A stretch of 5,899 nt of DNA from JASFTV01 sp050050615 (lineage in GTDB: Bacteria > Desulfobacterota > DSM-4660 > Desulfatiglandales > HGW-15): NCBI GenBank assembly GCA_050050615.1, contig JASFTV010000234.1:1-5899 (forward strand), given 5' to 3'. Positions within the stretch are counted from its first letter, which is position 1. Every line of letters starts with the position of its first letter. Shown here one piece after another: positions 1 through 5,220 of the stretch. The notes under the pieces are model-generated. The model did not search any database, was not told the origin of the DNA, and saw nothing but the letters and a program-made list of their open reading frames with translations. Made by a program: the position numbers and the translations under genes.

Positions 1-36
1 AGTATACCCCCGAACGGCATGGCACACAATAGAATG

Positions 37-58
37 GGGGCGACCGGTGGGTCGCCCC
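37..58 (-). terminator. GC-rich hairpin downstream of the ATPase gene, probable operon terminator
   Basis: Positions 37-45 (GGGGCGACC) and 50-58 (GGTCGCCCC) are perfectly complementary over 9 bp with a 4-base loop. The hairpin begins 35 bases after the ATPase stop codon (94-96) in the direction of transcription. The minus-strand sequence after the stem (CATTCTATTG) is only loosely T-rich, so this is not a classic intrinsic terminator. It may act as a weak terminator or as a 3'-end stabilising stem. The position after the last operon gene supports an end-of-transcript role. Confidence 0.6.
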
Positions 59-93
59 GCATGGATTAAACTCGGAAGTCATTCAATCTATGA

Positions 94-1203
94 CTATTTT
101 TTGGGTTCTTGGTGTAGGAGGCTGCAGTCTTTGGGCGGCATCTGGATGGTAACCTCTTCACCCCGGCGAAGAGGATGCAATGTGGCTATCTTGATCACGT
201 GAATGACCGTGCCGTTCTCCAGTTCCACAAAATAGCTCACTTCGCCTCCCATATAACTTCGATCCTTAATCTTGCCGTCAAAGAGATTGACCGTCGAATC
301 CGGTTCCTGGCTGCCTCTGCGAAAGATATTGAGTCGCTGCGCTCTCACGACGAGTTCAACAGTCTGCCCCTGGGTCCAATCGCCAGGGTGCTGGGCAATC
401 ACTTCGTTTCTATCGTCCACTCTGACCGTGACGTTTTCACCCTCACGCTTCTCCACCACGGCGTTGAAAAAATTCGAGTGACCCAGAAAATCGGCCACAA
501 AGTGATTGAGAGGGTAGTTGTAAACCTCCTCCGGGCTTCCTTTTTGCTGAACAAGCCCCTGATTCATTACCACGATCCTATCCGACATGCTGAGGGCTTC
601 CCGTTGATCATGGGTCACGAAGATGGTGGTCACACCCAGCATCTGTTGGAGATTATCGATTTCCCGGCGCATGTCCTCCCGCAAGTTCTCGTCCAGAGCG
701 GACAACGGCTCGTCCATAAGCAGGACATCCGGTTGGATCACAATGGCCCGGGCCAGGGCAATGCGTTGCTGCTGCCCGCCCGAAAGCTGGGAAGGCATTC
801 GGTTCTCTACGCCAGGGAGACGAACCATCTCCAATGTCTGTTGCACCTTCTTCTTGATCTCGGACTTTGGGAAATCTCTGTATTTCAGACCAAAGGCTAC
901 ATTGTCGAAAATGGTTTTGTGAGGAAAGAGAGCGTAGTTCTGAAAGATCATTCCCAGATTCCGCTTGTGTATAGGCATATCATTGACCCGCTTGCCCTTG
1001 ATGTAGATGTCTCCTTCGGTGGGGATCTCCAAGCCCGCAATCATCCTGAGAATGGTGGTCTTTCCACATCCAGAGGGGCCGAGAAGGGTCACAAGGGTCC
1101 CCTCTTCGATATCCAGATCCGTCTTCTCGACGGCAACCAGATTGTCAAAGCGTTTGACCACGCCTCTTAGTTGCACCACAGGGGTAGAATGGCCGTTATT
1201 CAC
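94..1203 (-). CDS. ABC transporter ATP-binding protein, PotA-like (spermidine/putrescine-type importer)
   Basis: Cytoplasmic ATPase that powers the importer encoded upstream; 369 aa, close to the usual length of PotA/UgpC-type subunits. Seen in the sequence: Walker A GPSGCGKTT at residues 42-50, Q-loop glutamine Q88 in FQNYALFPH, ABC signature LSGGQQQR at 140-147, Walker B with D-loop (LLMDEPLSALD, 161-171; catalytic E165) and H-loop H198 in VTHDQ. The C-terminal part from about residue 240 matches a TOBE regulatory/substrate-linked domain of this family. All catalytic residues are intact. The start is GTG at 1203; no in-frame ATG occurs before the Walker A region, and AAGGAG lies 11 bases upstream. 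It is the last gene of the operon, separated from the binding-protein gene by an unusually long 456-base gap, and is followed by a GC hairpin. The family is certain. The substrate cannot be read from this subunit. Confidence 0.95.
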   Translation of the reverse strand: MNNGHSTPVVQLRGVVKRFDNLVAVEKTDLDIEEGTLVTLLGPSGCGKTTILRMIAGLEIPTEGDIYIKGKRVNDMPIHKRNLGMIFQNYALFPHKTIFDNVAFGLKYRDFPKSEIKKKVQQTLEMVRLPGVENRMPSQLSGGQQQRIALARAIVIQPDVLLMDEPLSALDENLREDMRREIDNLQQMLGVTTIFVTHDQREALSMSDRIVVMNQGLVQQKGSPEEVYNYPLNHFVADFLGHSNFFNAVVEKREGENVTVRVDDRNEVIAQHPGDWTQGQTVELVVRAQRLNIFRRGSQEPDSTVNLFDGKIKDRSYMGGEVSYFVELENGTVIHVIKIATLHPLRRGEEVTIQMPPKDCSLLHQEPKK

Positions 1204-1214
1204 TGTACACTTGG

Positions 1215-1220
1215 CTCCTT
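1215..1220 (-). promoter_or_regulatory. Ribosome binding site of the ATPase gene
   Basis: The minus strand reads AAGGAG, followed by 11 bases and then GTG at 1203. The spacing is slightly long, but it is the only Shine-Dalgarno-like element near the start and it supports the GTG codon as the true initiator. Confidence 0.6.
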
Positions 1221-1336
1221 GATAAGGTGTGGATCATCAACCCCCGGTAGTACCGGCGGTGTTGGACAGTCCCCTTGCTGAGAGCTATCACCTTCGTGCC
1301 TCCGCAAAACTCCATGCGGTCACGTACAGCCTTTTC

Positions 1337-1363
1337 AATTCTCGCCGGGAACCGGCGGGGATT
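1337..1363 (+). repeat. 12-bp inverted repeat inside the spacer
   Basis: Positions 1337-1348 (AATTCTCGCCGG) and 1352-1363 (CCGGCGGGGATT) pair over 12 bp around a GAA loop. Ten pairs are Watson-Crick and two (1340/1360 and 1342/1358) are G-T wobbles in plus-strand RNA. In minus-strand RNA those two become C-A mismatches, leaving a 6-bp central helix. Plus-strand RNA folds better, which is odd because the operon is read from the minus strand. Function is unknown. Confidence 0.55.
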
Positions 1364-1601
1364 TACCCTCATTAAGCTAGCGAAGCTTCGCCTCAAACCG
1401 ACGAGGCGTTTGCTCAGGATGGCCTCTCCCCTCACCTTAAAAAACCCTGGCCCAGACCTGGCACTAACCGAGATATTTTGCCTGGTCAAATTGCCTCATA
1501 GCAGAGAGACAATTGACGGGCTCGTGCTATCGCGCCAGGGCGGGCTTGACATAAATGTTAAGATCTTTGCCTATGAAGACGGCTAGTCACGGGTTAAGGG
1601 T

Positions 1602-1636
1602 CCTTGTGCTCTTGGCATCGCACCCCGAGCACAGGG
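1602..1636 (-). terminator. Possible stem-loop just after the binding-protein gene
   Basis: Positions 1602-1611 (CCTTGTGCTC) and 1627-1636 (GAGCACAGGG) pair over 10 bp with one imperfect pair and a 15-base loop, starting 24 bases downstream of the binding-protein stop. There is no T-tract after it on the minus strand, so full termination is unlikely. A stem here could protect the 3' end of an abundant binding-protein message or cause partial attenuation before the ATPase gene. That role is inferred from position only. Confidence 0.35.
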
Positions 1637-1659
1637 AACCCGAAACCCAAACTCCCCTT

Positions 1660-2820
1660 TTATCCTCCAGCTTTGATCCTATCCCATTTTTCGGCCCATT
1701 CGAGCTGGTGACCGTTCCAATAAACCGGGTCTGCAAAGAGGTATCCTTCCAGTTTGCCGGTGGGATCAAAGGCAGGCAGTTTTTTCACCGATTCAGGTAT
1801 CGGGACTTTGGTCGGGTCAAGGCTTGGGGGATATCCCTGACCCTCGGCCACCGCAATAGCACAAGCGGGCGCGAGCATGAAGTCGAGCAATTTGTGAGCA
1901 ACATCTAAATCGGTGCCTTTGAGGACGAAGATGCACTCCTGCCATGAATAACAGTTGTAAGGGGCCAGGAAGCCGATAGGATGGCCCTGGGCCTGCAGGG
2001 TGGCCACGCGGCCAGACCATGCTACCGTGGCGTAGATCTCTTCATTGGCCAGAAGGCTCATGAGCTCAGCTCCGGATCCCCAGTATTTTTTGACCATTTC
2101 GCGCTGCTCTCTCAGGGCATTCCAGACCGCGTCCATGTCTTTGATTTTGTTGGGGTGTTGACCCGTGTGGAGTGCTGCGTACCAAATGTTGGTCCGCCAG
2201 TCACCCCAACTGCCCAGCTTACCATCAAGCTCCTTGGCCCAGAGCAGGGAGGCTCCCAGCTTTTTCGCCTTTTCTTTCGAAATGTACTTGGTATTGTAGC
2301 CAATGCCGGTCTGGCCAAAATCGTAAGGCACCGCAGAGAGGGTCCCCTTGGTTATAGCCTTATAAGGCTCCATCATGGCCCTCATGACGTTCTTAAGGTT
2401 AGAGATTTTGCTTTCGTCAAGAACCACGCTGAAGCCAAGGCCGACATACCTCGCATAATCGAAGACACCGCTCAGGTGAGCCAGGTTGAACTCGCCTCCT
2501 GGAGGAAAGGAGGCCTTGACCCTGGTCAGATAGGTGTCCATATCACCGAACTCGCCGTCAATGACCTTGATCCCAGTGGCATCGGTGAAGGGCTTGAAAG
2601 CATGTTCTCTAAAGGCCTCGGAAACACTACCGCCCCATCCGTCAAAGCGAATGGACTTGGCGGCCCAGGCTGGACGCGAGAGGAGTCCGAAGGGCCCGCC
2701 CACCAACCCAGCAGCGGCACCCGCCACTCCCAGATATTTGAGAAAGTCGCGGCGGGTGACATCCCCATTCAAATAACGTTCATACACATGGTCCAATTGT
2801 TTGGTCAGATCTTTACCCAT
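1660..2820 (-). CDS. Extracellular solute-binding protein, PotD-like, Tat-exported
   Basis: Periplasmic receptor of the importer; 386 aa before processing. The N-terminus carries a twin-arginine signal: TRRDFLK at residues 22-28, a weakly hydrophobic Ala/Gly-rich stretch at 29-47, and a likely cleavage site after PAWA (residue 53), giving a mature protein of about 333 aa. The rest matches the PotD/spermidine-putrescine-binding fold: DGWGGS at 60-65, VPYDFGQTGIGYNT at 164-177, and WSGR at 268-271. By eye, W293-x-E295 lines up with the Trp-x-Asp ligand pair of E. coli PotD, and D207 with one ligand aspartate, while the position of a second acidic ligand appears to be Thr210. The ligand may therefore not be a classical polyamine. 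The ATG at 2820 is chosen because AAGGAGGG lies 5 bases before it; an upstream in-frame ATG at 2889 lacks such support and would bury the signal peptide. It follows the permeases in the same orientation after a 163-base gap. Confidence 0.93.
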   Translation of the reverse strand: MGKDLTKQLDHVYERYLNGDVTRRDFLKYLGVAGAAAGLVGGPFGLLSRPAWAAKSIRFDGWGGSVSEAFREHAFKPFTDATGIKVIDGEFGDMDTYLTRVKASFPPGGEFNLAHLSGVFDYARYVGLGFSVVLDESKISNLKNVMRAMMEPYKAITKGTLSAVPYDFGQTGIGYNTKYISKEKAKKLGASLLWAKELDGKLGSWGDWRTNIWYAALHTGQHPNKIKDMDAVWNALREQREMVKKYWGSGAELMSLLANEEIYATVAWSGRVATLQAQGHPIGFLAPYNCYSWQECIFVLKGTDLDVAHKLLDFMLAPACAIAVAEGQGYPPSLDPTKVPIPESVKKLPAFDPTGKLEGYLFADPVYWNGHQLEWAEKWDRIKAGG

Positions 2821-2825
2821 AGATT

Positions 2826-2833
2826 CCCTCCTT
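2826..2833 (-). promoter_or_regulatory. Strong ribosome binding site of the binding-protein gene
   Basis: The minus strand reads AAGGAGGG, 5 bases before the ATG at 2820. It is the best Shine-Dalgarno in the window, consistent with the high receptor-to-permease ratio usual for ABC importers. It decides the start in favour of 2820 over the upstream ATG at 2889. Confidence 0.85.
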
Positions 2834-2913
2834 ATGTTGAGTGTTGAATAAATGTGGCGTACCAACAAATTTGGCCTTCCCGCGGACATACACCGGAAGC
2901 CTTGAAGTGACCT

Positions 2914-2941
2914 GAGATGAAAATCTCCCTTATTTCATCTC
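2914..2941 (-). repeat. Perfect 9-bp hairpin between the small gene and the binding-protein gene
   Basis: GAGATGAAA (2914-2922) and TTTCATCTC (2933-2941) are exact inverted copies around a 10-base loop. No T-tract follows on the minus strand, so it is not a standard terminator. It lies about 95 bases before the binding-protein start and 43 bases after the small gene's stop. It could be an RNA processing or stability element separating the permease and receptor parts of the message, or an operator. A second short dyad, ATGCAA-TG-TTGCAT (2956-2969), lies next to it. Confidence 0.5.
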
Positions 2942-2983
2942 TGCCCGCAATACCCATGCAATGTTGCATCGGGGACTGTACTC

Positions 2984-3190
2984 TCATTGCACCTCTTTAT
3001 AACCACACCTTACGGCCCAAGCTGCATCCTCGGGGCTACAGACCCAATAAACAGGGTGCGCGCCCTTCACGATCTTCAGCGGGACAGAGGAGTTCTTGAC
3101 ATAAGAGCGCGCCAATTCAAGGGAGCTGAAAGGAAATACATTGATCCATCGAACCTTTCCATCATTGTTCTTCAAGTCGATCATGGGCAT
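2984..3190 (-). CDS. Small hypothetical protein inside the transporter operon (68 aa)
   Basis: I do not recognise this protein. It starts at ATG 3190, one base after the TGA of the PotC-type permease (3192-3194), with AAGGGGG seven bases upstream inside the permease's last codons. That is a textbook translationally coupled arrangement and the main reason to believe it is real. The product is soluble-looking, with no signal peptide or membrane segment. It has a charged start (MIDLKNNDGKVRWINVF), a central helix-like stretch (SSLELARSYVKNSS, 22-35) and a C-terminal part with HPVYWVCSPEDAAWAV (45-60) carrying two cysteines (51 and 62) and three tryptophans in total. It could be a small regulator or accessory factor of the transporter or of the linked catabolic pathway. 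An internal ATG (residue 3) is an alternative start with poorer spacing. Confidence 0.7.
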   Translation of the reverse strand: MPMIDLKNNDGKVRWINVFPFSSLELARSYVKNSSVPLKIVKGAHPVYWVCSPEDAAWAVRCGYKEVQ

Positions 3191-3191
3191 A

Positions 3192-3983
3192 TCAAGACCC
3201 CCTTGATAACTTACGGGTCAAATACCCGGCCAGCAGAGGCGTGGCGATCGTCAGGATAATCATAACGGTTCCCAACGCGTTGATTTCCGGACTAATCGAA
3301 TTCCTCAACATGCCAAATATCTTGACCGGAACTGTCTGATTCCGGGCCGTTGCCCAGAACAGGGTGGCGGTAATATCGTCAAAGGAGATGGTGAAAGAAA
3401 AGAGCATACCGGCCATGATAGCCGGTGTGAGGAGAGGCAGGGTAATCTCCTTAAAGGTATGAAAGGCATTGGCCCCCAAAGATTGCGCAGCCTCTTCGTA
3501 TTCTCTTTTAATCCCCACCAGCCTGGCCTGAACAATCAGGAGCACATAGGGCAGGGTGAGGACCACATGGCCAATGAGCAAGAGCAGGAAACTCTTGGGT
3601 TGCTGTAGCCAGCGTATGAACAGCAGCAGGGCCACGCCCAGGATCACTTCGGGGATCATGATCGGTGAAATGAGTAAGGTGTTGAGCGTATTCTTGCCGG
3701 GGAAATCGTAGCGGACGAAGGCCATGGCCGCGAGGATCCCTATGGCTGTGGAAATCACCGCAGTAAAGGAACCCAGAATGAGAGAGTTCTTGAAAGCGAG
3801 CAGGATGGGTTCGTTGTGGGCCAGTTTGGCAAACCATCTCAGGCTGAATCCCTTCATGGGGAAGCAGCCGAATTGCTCCGGATTAAATGAGAGGATGACC
3901 ACGACCGCTATAGGCGCAAACATGAAGACATAGATCAGGATCGTGTAAGCGCGAATCAGCGACCATCCGGATATTCTCAGCAT
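3192..3983 (-). CDS. ABC transporter permease, PotC-like
   Basis: Inner-membrane subunit of the importer, 263 aa, the usual size for PotC-type permeases. About six membrane segments are visible, roughly residues 10-32, 62-88, 100-125, 130-152, 185-205 and 232-255. The cytoplasmic EAA loop that docks on the ATPase is clear: EEAAQSLGANAFHTFKEI from 163 to 180, continuing into TLPLLTPA. The FDD triplet at 201-203 is typical of PotC relatives. The ATG at 3983 is chosen because it lies 10 bases after the stop of the upstream permease and starts directly before the first membrane segment; an in-frame ATG at 4052 would overlap that permease by 59 bases and add a non-family extension. Its Shine-Dalgarno is weak (GTGAG), so translation may be coupled to the gene before it. 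The small gene follows one base after its stop. Confidence 0.93.
   Translation of the reverse strand: MLRISGWSLIRAYTILIYVFMFAPIAVVVILSFNPEQFGCFPMKGFSLRWFAKLAHNEPILLAFKNSLILGSFTAVISTAIGILAAMAFVRYDFPGKNTLNTLLISPIMIPEVILGVALLLFIRWLQQPKSFLLLLIGHVVLTLPYVLLIVQARLVGIKREYEEAAQSLGANAFHTFKEITLPLLTPAIMAGMLFSFTISFDDITATLFWATARNQTVPVKIFGMLRNSISPEINALGTVMIILTIATPLLAGYLTRKLSRGS
3198..3204 (-). promoter_or_regulatory. Ribosome binding site of the small gene, within the end of the permease gene
   Basis: The minus strand reads AAGGGGG, seven bases before ATG 3190. It overlaps the codons for the last residues of the PotC-type permease, so translation of the small gene is likely coupled to the permease. Confidence 0.65.
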
Positions 3984-3993
3984 AGCGAATATC

Positions 3994-4854
3994 TCACTGT
4001 AAGCTCTTGAATATCTGGCTAATTCCCAGATATCGGTTATAGGTCCAGACAATAATCACAAGAAGGGTCAGGAGGACGACGCTGATGGCTGACCCGAAAG
4101 GCCAGTCCAGGGTCCCGATAACCCGCTTGAAGATCAGGTTGGCGATCATTTCGTTTCCCGGACCCCCCAGAATCATGGGCGGCAGATAGGTTCCCGCAGT
4201 AAGGACGAAGACAAGCAGGGAGCCTGCGCTCACCCCTGGAAGGCTGAGAGGCAGGGTCACCTCTTTGAAAGCCTGCCATTCGGTACAACCCATGCTCCTT
4301 GCCGCTTCAAGAAGGCTTTTGTCAATACCCTCCAGGCTCACGTAGATGTTCAGAATCATAAACGGGAGCAAATATTGAATCAGGCCCATGAGCACCGATC
4401 CTTCGTTGTAGAGCATACCCAGCGGGGAGGGGAGGATGCCGATTTTGAGCAGGGCGTGATTGATCAGACCCGTATCGCCAAGGATATTGATCCAGCTCAT
4501 GGTCCTGATGATAAAACTGATCCAGAAAGGGAGCATGATAAGGAGCAGGAGGACTGATTTGAATCGGGTTTTGCTTCGATAGAAGAAGTAGGCCGGAATG
4601 TATCCCATGACTAAGCACAGCAGCACTGTCTCGAGGGAGACACGAATGGTCCGGATCAGAATGGATGGGTAGAAGAAATCAGCGAAGAACTTGGCGTAGT
4701 TCCCGTATTGGAAGGCGGGAATGTCCGCCCCGGTGGGCGCTCTGAGCCAAAAGCTGTACACCACGATAAAAAACACTGGAACAACCAGTAGAAAAAAGAC
4801 CGCGCTTAATGCCGGGCCGAGCAGTGCCCAGGGCTTCCAGGTTTGATTCTGCAT
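3994..4854 (-). CDS. ABC transporter permease, PotB-like
   Basis: Inner-membrane subunit, 286 aa, first gene of the operon and partner of the PotC-type permease. Hydrophobic segments appear near residues 10-35, 70-92, 99-121, 150-172, 205-228 and 252-272. The EAA loop is intact: LEAARSMGCTEWQAFKEV at 182-199, followed by TLPLSLPG. Residues 221-232 (GTYLPPMILGGP) fit the PotB pattern after the EAA loop. The ATG at 4854 is the first possible start, because an in-frame TAA lies seven codons upstream with no GTG or TTG between. No Shine-Dalgarno precedes it; instead the leader has AACCTCCCTTA and CTCCC, which resemble the anti-Shine-Dalgarno end of 16S rRNA. The family assignment is secure. The substrate is inferred only from the class and context. 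Confidence 0.94.
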   Translation of the reverse strand: MQNQTWKPWALLGPALSAVFFLLVVPVFFIVVYSFWLRAPTGADIPAFQYGNYAKFFADFFYPSILIRTIRVSLETVLLCLVMGYIPAYFFYRSKTRFKSVLLLLIMLPFWISFIIRTMSWINILGDTGLINHALLKIGILPSPLGMLYNEGSVLMGLIQYLLPFMILNIYVSLEGIDKSLLEAARSMGCTEWQAFKEVTLPLSLPGVSAGSLLVFVLTAGTYLPPMILGGPGNEMIANLIFKRVIGTLDWPFGSAISVVLLTLLVIIVWTYNRYLGISQIFKSLQ

Positions 4855-4943
4855 GGGAGTATCTAAGGGAGGTTATCGGTTCAAAGTGGAAAAAAGCCTT
4901 GATTCCCGTGAATTCCGCAGGCCACCAAGCCTATAAATCTTAA

Positions 4944-4972
4944 TTGATAGTAAAACCCTTACCAAGAGTCAA
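4944..4972 (-). promoter_or_regulatory. Sigma70-like promoter for the transporter operon
   Basis: Read on the minus strand, TTGACT (4972-4967) is separated by 17 bases from TATCAA (4949-4944). This matches the -35 box at five of six bases and the -10 box at four of six, with ideal spacing. Transcription would begin near 4937, giving a leader of about 80 bases before the PotB-type start. No better candidate is visible upstream of the operon. Confidence 0.55.
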
Positions 4973-5086
4973 GGGAAAAACCGGAATTTCGTACAAGAAA
5001 TGGGGTTGATTCCTGGGAAAGCCCGTCTCACAAATCTATCGGGAATCACGGGATGATGCTGTCCGGTCTTCGAGCGCGCTTCTCCT

Positions 5087-5115
5087 TTGACAAATCAATC
5101 TCCTTCCACTATGGT
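5087..5115 (+). promoter_or_regulatory. Sigma70-like promoter for the racemase-family gene
   Basis: TTGACA (5087-5092) is a perfect -35 box, followed by 17 bases and TATGGT (5110-5115), which matches the -10 box at four of six positions. The predicted transcription start near 5122 leaves a leader of about 100 bases before the GTG start at 5221. Confidence 0.55.
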
Positions 5116-5206
5116 TGAACACCGGGATATGAAGGCCACGGGTCGTACCCTAGGAGCAGTTCACGTTTCCGCAGATCCATACAAAAGGGGTGGCATTGAC
5201 TTTGAT

Positions 5207-5212
5207 AGAGGG
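5207..5212 (+). promoter_or_regulatory. Ribosome binding site of the racemase-family gene
   Basis: AGAGGG sits 8 bases before GTG 5221 and 5 bases before GTG 5218. An in-frame TAG at 5206-5208 rules out any earlier start. This leaves the GTG codons at 5215, 5218 and 5221 as the only sensible initiators. Confidence 0.55.
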
Positions 5213-5220
5213 TCGTGGTG

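Larger units (their letters stand above)
1204..1659. other. 456-base spacer between binding-protein and ATPase genes, rich in inverted repeats
   Basis: No convincing gene lies here. A 97-codon minus-strand frame (1489-1196, TTG start, stop overlapping the ATPase start by 8 bases) has a basic composition, no recognisable motif and a weak start. Several short dyads crowd the stretch: CCGGTA-G-TACCGG at 1244-1256; a 12-bp stem at 1337-1363; the palindrome GCGAAGCTTCGC at 1380-1391, overlapping CGCCTC/GAGGCG at 1389-1408; and a stem at 1602-1636. I see no clear minus-strand promoter for the ATPase gene. The spacer could be an inserted or decayed repeat unit, the remnant of a lost gene, or a structured leader/processing region. 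The sequence alone does not decide between these. Confidence 0.6.
4855..5220. other. Divergent intergenic control region
   Basis: This 366-base stretch separates the leftward transporter operon from the rightward racemase-family gene and contains no supportable gene. It holds one sigma70-like promoter in each direction. TCCCGTGA at 4904-4911 recurs as an exact inverted copy, TCACGGGA, at 5046-5053. The first copy is just downstream of the operon's predicted transcription start and the second is about 33 bases upstream of the other promoter. A shared regulator acting on both promoters would fit, but the copies are short and may be chance. Confidence 0.5.

Noticed and set aside
175..1170. Long plus-strand open frame (331 codons) opposite the ATPase gene
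   Set aside because: It is a complement of a well-supported ABC ATPase with all catalytic motifs; its own translation has no recognisable domain and no ribosome binding site.
1330..1365. tRNA T-loop-like sequence TTCAATTCTCGCC
   Set aside because: No matching T-stem, anticodon arm or acceptor stem can be drawn around it.
1196..1489. 97-codon minus-strand frame in the spacer, overlapping the ATPase start
   Set aside because: It uses a TTG start, has a basic, motif-free composition, and spans the inverted repeats. It is kept only as a remark within the spacer entry, because the overlap with the ATPase start could be chance.
1546..1577. Plus-strand TTGACA at 1546 as a promoter
   Set aside because: The nearest -10-like sequence (TATGAA) is 20 bases away and would drive transcription antisense to the binding-protein gene. 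Nothing else supports it.
1275..1586. Plus-strand frame containing GFTLIK, like a type IV prepilin cleavage motif
   Set aside because: The expected Glu at position 5 is Lys, no hydrophobic helix follows, and the start is unsupported.
1981..2847. Plus-strand open frame (288 codons) opposite the binding-protein gene
   Set aside because: It mirrors the codon pattern of the real minus-strand gene and shows no family motif.
5191..5206. Possible sigma54 promoter (TGGCATTGACTTTGAT)
   Set aside because: The -12 element lacks the GC dinucleotide, and transcription would begin at about the start codon, leaving no room for the ribosome binding site. The sigma70-like site at 5087-5115 fits better.
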